48,214 nucleotides of DNA, taken from contig CAMBZT010000013.1 of assembly GCA_945872405.1 (NCBI GenBank), positions 1 to 48,214 on the forward strand. Direction: 5' to 3'. The translations under genes and the position numbers were made by a program. The stretch is from Chitinophaga pinensis (GTDB taxonomy: Bacteria; Bacteroidota; Bacteroidia; Chitinophagales; CAMDFR01). Under the pieces are notes generated by a model. The model saw only the letters and a program-made list of their open reading frames with translations. It had not been told where the DNA came from and did no database searches. Below, piece by piece: positions 36,281 through 45,981 of this stretch; the first letter of the stretch is position 1, and the number at the start of each line of letters is the position of its first letter.

Positions 36281-37828
36281 ATGAGTAAACATGTTACCGA
36301 TTCTGGAATACTAATAAACGCTGACTATTCTGAAGTAAATCATTCGATTGAAAAACCAGGCGAATTTCCTTTTACCAGAGGAATTCACGCGAGCATGTAT
36401 CGAGACAAGTTATGGACAATGCGTCAATACGCTGGTTTTTCTACAGCTGAAGAATCTAATAAAAGATACAAATATTTGTTACAAAATGGGGTGATGGGAT
36501 TGAGTGTTGCCTTCGACTTACCTACACAAATTGGTTATGATTCGGACCATGAATTAGCGGAAGGAGAAGTGGGCAAAGTTGGTGTAGCAATAGATTCACT
36601 TGACGATATGGCCATTCTTTTTGATGGGATTAAATTGGAAGAAATTTCCACGTCTATGACCATTAATTCTACAGGATACATTCTTCTCTCCTTATATATT
36701 GCATTAGCAAAGAAACAAGGAGCAGACATCAAAAAAATTTCAGGTACCATACAAAATGATATCCTTAAAGAGTATGCCGCTCGTGGAACCTATATCTATC
36801 CACCGAAGCCCTCCATGAAGATTATTACCGATATTTTTGAATACTGCAGTGCTGAAGTACCTAAATGGAATACCATATCTATTTCTGGCTATCATATTAG
36901 AGAAGCTGGATCCACAGCAGTTCAAGAATTAGCGTTCACACTAGCCAATGGAAAAGCCTATGTGGAAGCAGCACAAAAAAAAGGAATGGACATTAATGTA
37001 TTTGGCAAAAGACTATCTTTCTTTTTTAACGCGCATAATAACTTTTTAGAAGAAATTGCAAAATTTAGAGCTGCTAGAAGAATGTGGTCAAAGATAATGA
37101 AAGAACTAGGTGCCACTGATGAAAGAGCCATGCAGCTGAGGTTTCACACACAAACAGGAGGCGCCACCTTGACAGCACAACAACCAAAAAACAACATTTC
37201 TCGAGTTACTTTACAGGCGATGGCTGCGGTTTTAGGAGGCACACAATCTCTGCACACCAATGGATACGACGAAGCATTATCACTTCCAACTGAGGAAGCA
37301 GCACGCATTGCATTGCGTACACAACAGATTATTGGCTATGAAAGTGGTGTATCTTCAGTGGTTGACCCATTTGGAGGATCTTATTTTATGGAAGCACTTA
37401 CCGATGAAATAGAACAAAAAGCAAATGAGTTAATTTTAAAAATTGACAAAATGGGTGGTGCTGTAAATGCAGTAGAAAAAGGATTCATTCAAGAAGAGAT
37501 TGCTAGAAGCAGTTATCAATATCAAAAAGATATAGAGAGTCAAGAAAAAATAATTGTTGGTGTGAATGACTATAAGATAGAAGGAGAAAAAACAGAACCT
37601 GTTTTTAAAATCGATGAAAGCATTCGTCAAGTACAAACTGAGAAGCTAAAGAAGTTACGAAACGAAAGAGATAGTGTCTTAGTGCAGCAAAACATAGTTG
37701 ATATTCAATCTTGCGCTAAAGAAGATAGAAATATTATGCCTTCCGTTTTAGCTGCTGTTGAATCTAAAGCGACATTAGGTGAAATTGCAGATTCATTAAG
37801 AGAAGTTTATGGAGAATATAATGGTTAA
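36281..37828 (+). CDS. Methylmalonyl-CoA mutase family protein, catalytic subunit without B12 domain
   Basis: The enzyme rearranges methylmalonyl-CoA (or a related acyl-CoA) with adenosylcobalamin. The 515 residues cover the TIM-barrel substrate domain: [58 protein letters not shown] and [16 protein letters not shown]. The protein ends at [11 protein letters not shown], the point where the full mutase normally continues into a linker and the cobalamin-binding domain (DxHxxG), which is absent. A separate B12-binding subunit must be supplied in trans, as in isobutyryl-CoA-mutase-type enzymes; it is not in the window. It is therefore not certain that methylmalonyl-CoA is the substrate. The next gene overlaps the stop by 8 bases. 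Confidence 0.93.
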   Translation: MSKHVTDSGILINADYSEVNHSIEKPGEFPFTRGIHASMYRDKLWTMRQYAGFSTAEESNKRYKYLLQNGVMGLSVAFDLPTQIGYDSDHELAEGEVGKVGVAIDSLDDMAILFDGIKLEEISTSMTINSTGYILLSLYIALAKKQGADIKKISGTIQNDILKEYAARGTYIYPPKPSMKIITDIFEYCSAEVPKWNTISISGYHIREAGSTAVQELAFTLANGKAYVEAAQKKGMDINVFGKRLSFFFNAHNNFLEEIAKFRAARRMWSKIMKELGATDERAMQLRFHTQTGGATLTAQQPKNNISRVTLQAMAAVLGGTQSLHTNGYDEALSLPTEEAARIALRTQQIIGYESGVSSVVDPFGGSYFMEALTDEIEQKANELILKIDKMGGAVNAVEKGFIQEEIARSSYQYQKDIESQEKIIVGVNDYKIEGEKTEPVFKIDESIRQVQTEKLKKLRNERDSVLVQQNIVDIQSCAKEDRNIMPSVLAAVESKATLGEIADSLREVYGEYNG

Positions 37829-38573
37829 GGTTAAACTACTTTTTATTGCTGTTGTCTTTCTCCTTTTAATTAGTGGGTGTGCCCCAAAATATTTCTATCA
37901 CACAACACATCTTAGCAGTGAACTGAAAATCACCAACGAGTATAAATCTGATGCTCAGATTGATTCCTTGATATATCCATACAAAGCTCAACTAGATTCT
38001 ACCATGAACATTGTATTGGCTGTTTGTGATACTATCTTGACAAAAGACAAACCCTCTTCTAATTTGGGTAATTTTTTTTGTGATGCGATTAAATATATTG
38101 CTGAAAAGAAGACGGGTAGTTCAATTGATCTAGCAATTGTTAATTATGGCGGTATTAGATTGAATATGATCTCAGCAGGAAATATTACGCTTGGCAAGGT
38201 TTATGAACTGATGCCCTTTGACAACCAGCTGGTTATTTTGAAAATTAAAGGTGACACCTTAGCAACTGTATTAGATATTATTGCGGCACAGGGAGGATGG
38301 CCTGTTAGTGGAGTTAATTTTACTATTAAAAAAAATAGTGCTGTAAATATTTTTATAAACAATAAGACCTTTGACATTACACAGACTTACACGCTTGTAG
38401 TTTCGGATTATATAGCAAATGGTGGCGACAATTTAAATATGCTCAAAAATATTCCACAACAAAAAATAGGTTTTTTAATGAGAGACGCACTAGTAGATTA
38501 TCTGAAAGATATGAATGTACAAGGTCATAAAATAGTTGCAAATAATACACAAAGAATTAAAAATGTGGAATAG
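37821..38573 (+). CDS. 5'-nucleotidase C-terminal domain lipoprotein
   Basis: A 250-residue lipoprotein ([12 protein letters not shown]). The mature part is the substrate-binding C-terminal domain of UshA-type 5'-nucleotidases: [27 protein letters not shown] (as [13 protein letters not shown]), [18 protein letters not shown] and [16 protein letters not shown]. The metal-dependent N-terminal domain is encoded by the next gene, whose start overlaps this stop by 11 bases. An alternative ATG at 37809 would add four residues; the one at 37821 gives a compact lipoprotein signal. Together the two genes likely make a split periplasmic nucleotidase or phosphatase. Confidence 0.9.
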   Translation: MVKVKLLFIAVVFLLLISGCAPKYFYHTTHLSSELKITNEYKSDAQIDSLIYPYKAQLDSTMNIVLAVCDTILTKDKPSSNLGNFFCDAIKYIAEKKTGSSIDLAIVNYGGIRLNMISAGNITLGKVYELMPFDNQLVILKIKGDTLATVLDIIAAQGGWPVSGVNFTIKKNSAVNIFINNKTFDITQTYTLVVSDYIANGGDNLNMLKNIPQQKIGFLMRDALVDYLKDMNVQGHKIVANNTQRIKNVE

Positions 38574-39489
38574 AAAATCATTTATTAAGGCAAGCGCAGC
38601 AGCTGCAACACTTATTGCCACAGGCCAATTTCCATTGAATGCAATGGTATCCAAGGATGACGAGACCACCTTAACTATTCTTCATACTAATGATGTGCAT
38701 AGTAGAATAGAGCCATTTCCTATGGATGGTGGCAAGAACCAAGGGATGGGAGGGGCAGCAGCCAGATTATCTTTAATCAAAAGCATTCGGAAAGAAAATA
38801 GCAATATTTTATTGTTGGATGTTGGTGATATATGGCAAGGCACACCGTATTTTAATTTCTTTAATGGTGCAGTTGAATACAAGGTTATGAATGAGATGGG
38901 TTATGATGCTTCTACTTTAGGTAATCATGATTTTGATATAGGGTTAGAAGGGTTAAAAAAACATTTACCCTCTGCAAAATTTTCGATGCTTAATGCAAAT
39001 TATGATTTTGTAGATACAATTCTTAATGGCATGATAGATCCCTACAAAATATTTGATAAAAATGGGGTAAAGGTGGGCGTATTTGGAATTGGAATAGAGT
39101 TAAATGGTTTAGTACCTGCCAATATGTATGGCAATGTAAAGTATAATGATCCTATAAAGACAGCCAACATTATTGCTGAGAAATTAAAAAATGAATTGGG
39201 CTGTAATTTCATTATCTGTTTGTCGCATCTAGGATTTAAGTATGAGAATAAAAAAGTAAGTGATGAAATTTTATGTACTTCGACAAAAAACATTGACTTA
39301 ATACTTGGAGGCCATACACATACTTTCTTTGAAAAACCATTAACTTATAAAAATTTAGATGGCAAAGAAGTCCTATTAAATCAAGCGGGATGGGCGGGCT
39401 TGATGCTTGGCAGACTTGATTTTAAGTTCAAAAAGATGAGTGAAAAAAAATATTTCAAATATTCCAACACTTTTATTGGAAAGTCCTGA
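38563..39489 (+). CDS. Metallophosphatase, N-terminal domain of split 5'-nucleotidase
   Basis: A 308-residue calcineurin-like phosphoesterase with the two-metal motifs ILHTNDVHSRIEPF, LLLDVGDIWQGTPYFN, TLGNHDFDIG, ICLSHLGFKYE and LILGGHTHTFFEKP. These match the N-terminal domain of UshA-type nucleotidases. The ATG at 38563 starts a leader [19 protein letters not shown] that resembles a Tat signal (RK instead of RR) and ends near LNAM. The upstream gene encodes the matching C-terminal domain and overlaps by 11 bases. It is followed by a good terminator. Confidence 0.92.
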   Translation: MWNRKSFIKASAAAATLIATGQFPLNAMVSKDDETTLTILHTNDVHSRIEPFPMDGGKNQGMGGAAARLSLIKSIRKENSNILLLDVGDIWQGTPYFNFFNGAVEYKVMNEMGYDASTLGNHDFDIGLEGLKKHLPSAKFSMLNANYDFVDTILNGMIDPYKIFDKNGVKVGVFGIGIELNGLVPANMYGNVKYNDPIKTANIIAEKLKNELGCNFIICLSHLGFKYENKKVSDEILCTSTKNIDLILGGHTHTFFEKPLTYKNLDGKEVLLNQAGWAGLMLGRLDFKFKKMSEKKYFKYSNTFIGKS

Positions 39490-39561
39490 TTAATATTCCT
39501 ATATTAGTGCATGAGAACGGTAAAATTCATTTCGATAGGTTGATTTACGAGAAGTAAAAAA

Positions 39562-39595
39562 TTTTTCCACAATGTCAAGTGGAAAAAGTTTTTTT
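39562..39595 (+). terminator. Intrinsic terminator after the 5'-nucleotidase genes, containing a DnaA-box-like sequence
   Basis: TTTTTCCAC (39562-39570) and GTGGAAAAA (39579-39587) form a 9-base-pair stem with an 8-base loop, followed by G and eight T residues. It closes the operon ending at 39489. The left arm and loop contain TTTTCCACA (39563-39571), which matches a variant of the DnaA box TTATCCACA and lies 95 bases before the dnaA start. Confidence 0.8.
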
Positions 39596-39606
39596 TATTG
39601 AAATAT

Positions 39607-39637
39607 TTTGTTCATATTCGCACCCCCAATAAATTTA
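39607..39637 (+). promoter_or_regulatory. Candidate promoter of dnaA
   Basis: TTTG (39607-39610), a 19-base spacer and TAAATTTA (39630-39637, one mismatch to TAnnTTTG) lie 28 bases before the ATG. The spacing is exactly that of the better promoters in the window. Confidence 0.45.
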
Positions 39638-39665
39638 GAACAACAAAGAGAACCCAATTATTAAT

Positions 39666-41099
39666 ATGAAACATACATTCGAATCTGTTTGGAGCAATTC
39701 ACTCAAAATTATTAAGGATAATATTAGTCTTCAAAGTTTCAAAACTTGGTTCGAGCCTATCAAACCTGTTGAGTTAAAAGACAATGTACTTACGATACAA
39801 GTACCTAGTCAATTCTTTTATGAGTGGTTAGAGGAGCACTATGTTTCTCTTCTTCGTAAAACAATTAAAAGAGAGTTAGGCAATGATGCTCGTCTTGAGT
39901 ATCGAATTGTGGTGGAGAATAGTTCAAATGGTAATGCTCCATCAACAGTAAATATTCCTAATTACAATACAGGTAATAACAAGAATCCGGAAGGAAGCAT
40001 GCCCTTAAACTTGAATAAGAATATTAAAAACCCTTTTATTATACCTGGTTTAAAAAAGGTAAATATTGATTCTCAATTAAATCCAATTTACAACTTTGAT
40101 TCTTTTGTAGAAGGTGATTGCAATCGATTGGGAAGAAGTGCTGGCTTTGCGGTATCTCAAAAACCTGGTGGCACTGCTTTTAACCCTTTAGTAGTATACG
40201 GAGGAGTTGGGCTTGGAAAAACACACCTAGCGCAAGCTATAGGAAACGAAGTTAAAAACAAGTTTCCAAACAAAACGGTATTGTATGTTTCTTCTGAAAA
40301 GTTCACCAATCAATTTATTGATTCACTTAAAAATAATGCAGTCAATGACTTTATTCATTTTTATCAGCTAGTTGATGTCTTGATTGTTGATGATATTCAA
40401 TTCTTTGCAAACAAGGATAGAACTCAAGATATATTCTTCCATATTTTTAATCACTTACACCAAAATGGAAAACAGTTGATATTAACTTCCGACCGTCCTC
40501 CACGCGATTTAGAAGGAATGGAAGAAAGATTATTGTCAAGATTCAAATGGGGCTTGAGCGCAGATTTACAAGTACCTGATTTTGAAACAAGAATTGCCAT
40601 ACTTGAAAAGAAAATGTACGCAGATGGTATTGAATTGCCACGTGATGTGGTGGAGTTTGTGGCTTATAATATAAATACTAATATTCGTGAGTTAGAAGGT
40701 GCATTGATTTCTTTATTAGCACAAGCTTCATTAAATAAGAAAGAAATTGACATAGATCTGGCTAAAAAAATTATAAAGAATTTTGTAAAATCTATCTCTA
40801 GAGAAGTATCTATTGACTATATCCAAAAAGTAGTTTGCGAATATTTTAGCATCCAAAATGATAAGTTAAAAGAAAAAACTAGAAAACGTTCTGTGGTACA
40901 GGCTAGACAACTATCCATGTTTCTTTCAAAAATGTACACTAAAAATTCACTCAAAGTAATTGGAAAATACTTTGGTGGTCGTGACCACTCAACAGTCATT
41001 CATTCATGTCAAGCAGTTCAAAATCTAATGGATACCGACGATATCTTCAAGGATAACGTATCGGATATTCAGAAGAAAATACAAATGAGCATCGGCTAA
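39666..41099 (+). CDS. dnaA: Chromosomal replication initiator protein DnaA
   Basis: DnaA binds DnaA boxes at oriC and opens the origin. The 477 residues cover domain I (about 1-85, SFKTWFEPIKPVEL), a variable linker (about 86-140), the AAA+ domain with Walker A GGVGLGKT (179-186) and Walker B DVLIVDDIQFF (237-247), and the C-terminal DNA-binding domain with the signature GGRDHSTVIHSC. All catalytic elements are present and the length is normal. It is transcribed alone between the nucleotidase genes and a tRNA pair. Neither dnaN nor recF is adjacent, in line with many Bacteroidota. Confidence 0.98.
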   Translation: MKHTFESVWSNSLKIIKDNISLQSFKTWFEPIKPVELKDNVLTIQVPSQFFYEWLEEHYVSLLRKTIKRELGNDARLEYRIVVENSSNGNAPSTVNIPNYNTGNNKNPEGSMPLNLNKNIKNPFIIPGLKKVNIDSQLNPIYNFDSFVEGDCNRLGRSAGFAVSQKPGGTAFNPLVVYGGVGLGKTHLAQAIGNEVKNKFPNKTVLYVSSEKFTNQFIDSLKNNAVNDFIHFYQLVDVLIVDDIQFFANKDRTQDIFFHIFNHLHQNGKQLILTSDRPPRDLEGMEERLLSRFKWGLSADLQVPDFETRIAILEKKMYADGIELPRDVVEFVAYNINTNIRELEGALISLLAQASLNKKEIDIDLAKKIIKNFVKSISREVSIDYIQKVVCEYFSIQNDKLKEKTRKRSVVQARQLSMFLSKMYTKNSLKVIGKYFGGRDHSTVIHSCQAVQNLMDTDDIFKDNVSDIQKKIQMSIG

Positions 41100-41118
41100 G
41101 TTTAATTTAAGATAAAAG

Positions 41119-41149
41119 TTTGAATGCGAAAATAATTTGATTACTTTTG
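41119..41149 (+). promoter_or_regulatory. Perfect consensus promoter of the tRNA pair
   Basis: TTTG (41119-41122), a 19-base spacer and TACTTTTG (41142-41149) are an exact TTTG/TAnnTTTG match, ending 11 bases before the tRNA-Ser gene. It is the cleanest promoter in the window together with the one at 17840-17870. Confidence 0.8.
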
Positions 41150-41160
41150 CATTCCTTTTT

Positions 41161-41247
<87 letters not shown>

Positions 41248-41290
41248 CAAGTTTGGTGATTACTTGACAGAATGAAAACTATATAAAAAA

Positions 41291-41365
41291 CGGGGTGTAG
41301 CGCAGCTGGTTTAGCGTACCTGGTTTGGGACCAGGTGGTCGCAGGTTCGAATCCTGCTACCCCGA
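41291..41365 (+). tRNA. tRNA-Pro (anticodon UGG)
   Basis: A 75-base cloverleaf. The acceptor stem CGGGGTG pairs with TACCCCG (one G-T pair), the anticodon stem CCTGG/CCAGG closes the loop TTTGGGA with anticodon TGG at 41326-41328, and the T arm contains GGTTCGAATCC. CCA is not encoded. It follows tRNA-Ser after 43 bases and is followed by a perfect palindromic terminator. Confidence 0.95.
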
Positions 41366-41374
41366 CAAAAAATA

Positions 41375-41408
41375 AAAAGTCTTAGCAATTGCTAAGACTT
41401 TTATTTTT
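41375..41408. terminator. Perfect palindromic terminator between tRNA-Pro and the efflux operon
   Basis: The 28-base sequence 41375-41402 is a perfect palindrome centred between 41388 and 41389 (core GTCTTAGCAATTGCTAAGAC), followed by a T-rich tract on the plus strand and, read on the minus strand, by an A/T run TTATTTTTTG. It can serve both convergent units. Confidence 0.85.
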
Positions 41409-41415
41409 CTCAAAT

Positions 41416-44400
41416 CTATATTTTATTAAATATTTTATCTGAAGTTCTCTCTACCATCATAACCATTAAAGGAACAAGAACAAGAGTTAGAAACGTAGCG
41501 AAAATTAATCCAAAAATCATTGTCCAAGCGAGTGGTCCCCAGAAAGCAACGTTATCACCACCAATAAAAAAGTGTGGATTGAACTCACTAAACAAAGTAG
41601 CAAAATCCATATTTAATCCAATAGCCAAAGGTACCAAACCTAAAATTGCACTCAGAGCAGTCAAGATTACAGGTGTCATACGCGTTGCCCCCCCTTCAAT
41701 TACCGCTTGCTGCAATGGCAGACCACGTGCCTTTAACTCATCAATAAATTCTATCATTAAAATTCCATTTCTAACCACGATACCCGCTAGAGCAAACAAT
41801 CCCACACCAGTCATTACAATAGAAAAAGTCATGCCTGTAAATGTGAAACCAAGCATGATCCCAATGATACTAAAAATAACTGTAGTGAAAATAATAATTG
41901 GCTTAGCAACTGAGTTAAATTGTACCACAAGTATCAAAAACATCAATGCTAAAGCACCTCCGAAAGCCACTCCCAAGAAATTGGCCGTTTCCTCTTGTTG
42001 TTCTTGTTCGCCTACCATTTTTATGTCATAACCAATAGGCTTACCTATAGATTTCACAACTTCTTTCATGGCATTAGTGATACTGCTTGCCTCATATCCT
42101 TTGGATGGTTCAGCAGTTAAGTTCAAAATTCTTTTTTGATTCTTACGATTGATTATGCTTACTGAATTATCGTATTTAATGGAAGTGATTGCTGATAGTG
42201 GAATTTGCTTGTATGCCCCGATAGACATGTCCATAAATGAGATATTTAGGTTAAGTAAGGTTTCCATCTTGCTTCTGTACTTTCCATCAAGCCTAACGAT
42301 AATTGGCGCATCCTTATCTTTATCTCTGTATTTTGAAACTTCAGTCCCATAAAGAGCTGTTCTAAGTTCTCCAGCTGCTTGACCCAGAGAGATGCCCTCT
42401 CTTTGCATTTTTTCTTTATCTAACTGCACAAGAATTTCAGGCTTACTAATTTGCAAATCGCTTTTCAATTCACTGTATCCTTTAATGCCAGCTTTATTGA
42501 ATTCTCCTTTAACACTATCTGCCAATAGATTGAGAACTTCAAAATCATCGCCACTAATTTCAACGTTGATTGACTTACCTACTGGAGGACCATTTCTTTC
42601 AGGCTCAACCGTAATTTCTGCACCACTTACACCTTTTGCAAACTCATCCTTCAATTTATCCAATAACTCCTGTGTTGATTTTCCATTACGCTGATCAAAT
42701 TGTACAAGAGCAACCGTGACTTTACTTTTATGTGGCGTAGGCACTTTATCAGGATTCTGAGGATCGCCTGCCCCCAATCCAATATTAGAAATGACCGATG
42801 ATACTAAGGCATTTTTTTTGCCGATTACTTTAGCAACTCTTTCTTCTATACCTTTTGTAACACTATCTGTGACAGTTGCTGCTGTTCCATTGGGAAGTTT
42901 GCAATACACATAGGCAAAATTAGGCTCACCTTGTGGAAAAACATTTGTCTTAGGATTGCTAGCAACAAAGATGATAATACTCAACACTAACATCATAATG
43001 GTTGCAAATAATAACATTAGCGGTCTATATCCAATAACTAACTTTGTTAATAAATTTTTATAACTAGCGATAAAACGAGGCCAAATTTTTGTTTGCCAAA
43101 CAACAATGACCTTACTGAAAACAAAATGAAATAAAGTAATCAAGAGAATCATAAATACAGAAAAGTTGGCTATTCCGTAAGACTGTTTTAAATAAGCAAT
43201 CATAGCGATGAGTCCAAAACCAAAGAACCAATATTTATTGGCTGCAAAAAAGCCTTTTTTCGGATAGGTATTTCCGTTTTCATCGTGATCTTTTGTCATA
43301 AATGTAACGGCAAAAACAGGATTCATTACAAAGGCAACTAAAAGTGAAGCACCCAATGTTATAATCAATGTTACAGGTAAATGGTGCATAAATTTACCTA
43401 TAATACCTGGCCAAAATAACAAAGGAACGAAAGGTGCCAGGGTGGTAAGGGTACCTGCTAAAACGGGTATAAATACCTCCCCTGCTGCATACTTCGCAGC
43501 ATCCTTAATATTATACTGATTACTATTGAAAATACGATGCGTATTTTCAATTACCACCACTGCATCATCTACAATGATACCTAAGGCAAGTAGGAAAGAG
43601 AATAAAACTATAACGTTCATCGTCATGCCAAGCGTTGGCATTAATAAAAAGGCAATCATACAAGACAATGGAACTGCTAAGCCAACGAAAAAAGCATTGG
43701 TGAAACCCATAAAAAACATCAACACAAAAACTACAAAGATAAATCCGAGAATAACCGTATTGATAAGGTCATGTAGTTGCAATCTTGTTTTGCCAGAAGT
43801 GTCTCCTGTGATGGTATCGGTCATGCCTTTAGGAAAATCTGTTTTTCTACTTTCATCAAGAATTACATTAATATTATCTGCACAATCAATAAGATTAGCA
43901 CCGCTTCTTTTAATAACATTCAGAGTTATAACTGATTTTCCGTCGAGTCGAGCAAAGTCAGATCTTTCCTTGTATCCATCTGTTACTGTGGCAAAGTCTT
44001 TTACAAAAACTGAGTTTCCCATGAAAGAGCGAATCACCATATCTTCTATTTCTTTAATGTTTTCGAACTCACCAGTTACACGTACATTTCTTTTAAGTTC
44101 TCCAATTTGCATTTCTCCTCCAGAAACATTCATATTCTGTCTACTAATAGCGTTCTGAATATCAAGTAAGGTTAAACCTACACTTGTCATCTTATATAGA
44201 TCTACTTCTACCTGGATTTCTCGTTCCAAACCACCAACAATATCGACTCTGGTGATTCCATTCAAACTTTCGATTTTATCTTTTAAATCTTCAGCTTGTT
44301 TTTTTAGTTGATCAAGCGGAATAGTTCCTGCAAGGTTGATGTTCATGATTGGAAGTTCAGAAATATCAAATTCTTGAATCTGCGGATCTGTTTTTAAATC

Positions 44401-44787
44401 GCTTGGTAAATCTTTCTTTCCTTTTCCTACTGCATCGGTAACTTTCTGTTTACAATCCTTGGGCAATAAATCAGTATTAAATTCTACTACTATTAGTGAG
44501 AAGTCTGACATTGAAGTACTCGTCACTTTTTTTACGCCACTAAGAGACTTCATTTGCTTTTCGAGAGGCTTAGTCACTAAATTTTCTATGTCTTGAGGTG
44601 TAGCCCCGGGGTAAATAGTCGCTACGGAAATGGTTGGCACAACAACATCTGGGAAGAGTTCTTTGGGCAAGCGATTATAGGTAATCAAACCAGCGATTGT
44701 TATTAGCAAGGTGATTACATACACACTTGTTTTATTATTAATACACCAAGTCGTAAACTTGAGTTCTTTTAATCTTTCAATATCCAT
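41416..44787 (-). CDS. RND efflux transporter permease (AcrB/HAE1 type)
   Basis: A 1123-residue inner membrane proton-driven exporter of the RND superfamily. Characteristic segments are ATIYPGATPQDIENLVTKPL, GIIVDDAVVVIENTHRIF (the proton-relay Asp-Asp pair), and the C-terminal GIVVRNGILMIEFIDELKARG region (partly quoted: VVRNGILMIEFIDE). Two porter domains and twelve-plus membrane helices are present. Compared with AcrB (about 1049 residues) there is an extra stretch after NPVFAVTFM containing two additional hydrophobic segments (YWFFGFGLIAMIAY and FMILLITLFHFVF), a feature of many Bacteroidota pumps. It is the last gene of the tetR-tolC-adaptor-pump operon. Confidence 0.95.
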   Translation of the reverse strand: MDIERLKELKFTTWCINNKTSVYVITLLITIAGLITYNRLPKELFPDVVVPTISVATIYPGATPQDIENLVTKPLEKQMKSLSGVKKVTSTSMSDFSLIVVEFNTDLLPKDCKQKVTDAVGKGKKDLPSDLKTDPQIQEFDISELPIMNINLAGTIPLDQLKKQAEDLKDKIESLNGITRVDIVGGLEREIQVEVDLYKMTSVGLTLLDIQNAISRQNMNVSGGEMQIGELKRNVRVTGEFENIKEIEDMVIRSFMGNSVFVKDFATVTDGYKERSDFARLDGKSVITLNVIKRSGANLIDCADNINVILDESRKTDFPKGMTDTITGDTSGKTRLQLHDLINTVILGFIFVVFVLMFFMGFTNAFFVGLAVPLSCMIAFLLMPTLGMTMNVIVLFSFLLALGIIVDDAVVVIENTHRIFNSNQYNIKDAAKYAAGEVFIPVLAGTLTTLAPFVPLLFWPGIIGKFMHHLPVTLIITLGASLLVAFVMNPVFAVTFMTKDHDENGNTYPKKGFFAANKYWFFGFGLIAMIAYLKQSYGIANFSVFMILLITLFHFVFSKVIVVWQTKIWPRFIASYKNLLTKLVIGYRPLMLLFATIMMLVLSIIIFVASNPKTNVFPQGEPNFAYVYCKLPNGTAATVTDSVTKGIEERVAKVIGKKNALVSSVISNIGLGAGDPQNPDKVPTPHKSKVTVALVQFDQRNGKSTQELLDKLKDEFAKGVSGAEITVEPERNGPPVGKSINVEISGDDFEVLNLLADSVKGEFNKAGIKGYSELKSDLQISKPEILVQLDKEKMQREGISLGQAAGELRTALYGTEVSKYRDKDKDAPIIVRLDGKYRSKMETLLNLNISFMDMSIGAYKQIPLSAITSIKYDNSVSIINRKNQKRILNLTAEPSKGYEASSITNAMKEVVKSIGKPIGYDIKMVGEQEQQEETANFLGVAFGGALALMFLILVVQFNSVAKPIIIFTTVIFSIIGIMLGFTFTGMTFSIVMTGVGLFALAGIVVRNGILMIEFIDELKARGLPLQQAVIEGGATRMTPVILTALSAILGLVPLAIGLNMDFATLFSEFNPHFFIGGDNVAFWGPLAWTMIFGLIFATFLTLVLVPLMVMMVERTSDKIFNKI

Positions 44788-44854
44788 CTTTTATTTTTTA
44801 AGATTTATTTTTTCTCTTTGAAGAAAGTTACTTTTCTAGAAGGAACAAATAGCT

Positions 44855-45964
44855 CTAGAACTTCACAATTTGTCCATCATTAATCTCTGAATAGCCAAAT
44901 GAGATATACTTCTCACCTACACTTAATCCGCTCAATACTTGGGTAATACCATCATAGTCAAGACCAGTTGTTATCATTCTCTTCTTGGCGATTTGTTTGC
45001 CATTTTCAGGCTCTACAACAAGTACAAAAATCCCATCAAGTGACTTCTGAATAATGTTTGTTGGGACGGTAATTGCGTCTTTTACATTCACGTCATTGAT
45101 CATCATCTTAGCGATCATATTTGCTGCGAAATCTCCTCCACTGTTGTTTAATTTAGATTCCACTGCAAAAGATCTATTTTGAGCATTTACTACATTTCCA
45201 ACAAAGGTGAGTTGGCTTTCTATTGTTTTGTCAATATCTGGAAATAGTATTTGAACTTTGTCACCTTTTTTCACTTTAGAAAGATAAGAGTCTGACATTT
45301 TTGCTTTCACCGACAACTTACTTGTATTGATGACGCGAATACCACTGTATGGAGTGCCTGGGGAAGCCATTTCACCAAGGCGTATTTTTACCTCATCAAC
45401 CGTGCCGTTGATGGGTGATTTCATTTTACTCATGTTGAGTTGGGCCATTAGACGCTCTATGGTTTTTTCTACATTTTCTTTATTTGCTTTTGATTGTAGG
45501 TATTGAATCTCACTTCCAATATTTTGATCCCACAATCTTTTTTGCCTTTCAAACACTGTTGTAGCTAGTGATAACCCATTTTTTGCTTCTTCTATTGCGC
45601 TTATGAGAGGAGTCATGTCTGTTTCGGCCAACACTTGACCAACTCTAACTATATCGCCTTCTTTTACATTTACTTTTATGATGATGCCACCTGTAGATGT
45701 TACCCACATATTGTCTTCTGCCTCAACTGTACCTTGCAACTCGATATAATGCTTGAATTCAGAATTTTTTATTTCGGCAACAGAAATAGATTTTTCTGAT
45801 AAATTCCCTTTTTGAACCGGAAGCTTTTCTTCTAATTCTTTAATAGAGGATTCAATTTTTTCTTTCTCCTTTTTAAGTTCTGCTATTTGCTGTTCTGTTG
45901 TTTTCTTTCCTCCACAAGCCATTAAGAATGTCACTGCGATTAACATGAAACTGATCTTTTTCAT
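44855..45964 (-). CDS. Periplasmic adaptor of the RND efflux system
   Basis: A 369-residue membrane fusion protein with a lipoprotein signal (TFLMACGGKK, Cys17). A predicted coiled coil follows (about 25-50, QQIAELKKEKEKIESSIKEL), then the barrel-lipoyl part (GGIIIKVNVKEGDIVRVGQVL, quoted in part GIIIKVNVKEGDIVR), the hairpin and the beta-barrel (MKSPINGTVDEVKIRLGE). The N-terminal coiled coil directly after the lipid anchor is a common Bacteroidota variation. The gene starts 17 bases after tolC and ends 67 bases before the pump start. Confidence 0.94.
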   Translation of the reverse strand: MKKISFMLIAVTFLMACGGKKTTEQQIAELKKEKEKIESSIKELEEKLPVQKGNLSEKSISVAEIKNSEFKHYIELQGTVEAEDNMWVTSTGGIIIKVNVKEGDIVRVGQVLAETDMTPLISAIEEAKNGLSLATTVFERQKRLWDQNIGSEIQYLQSKANKENVEKTIERLMAQLNMSKMKSPINGTVDEVKIRLGEMASPGTPYSGIRVINTSKLSVKAKMSDSYLSKVKKGDKVQILFPDIDKTIESQLTFVGNVVNAQNRSFAVESKLNNSGGDFAANMIAKMMINDVNVKDAITVPTNIIQKSLDGIFVLVVEPENGKQIAKKRMITTGLDYDGITQVLSGLSVGEKYISFGYSEINDGQIVKF

Positions 45965-45981
45965 TGATAAATTTATTTGAA

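Noticed and set aside
39490-39665. Chromosomal replication origin next to dnaA
   Set aside because: Only one DnaA-box-like site is seen and no AT-rich repeat cluster; no skew calculation was possible.
43526-44158. 210-codon open frame on the plus strand
   Set aside because: It lies antisense inside the RND pump gene, whose reading frame is fully conserved; the antisense product has no recognisable features.
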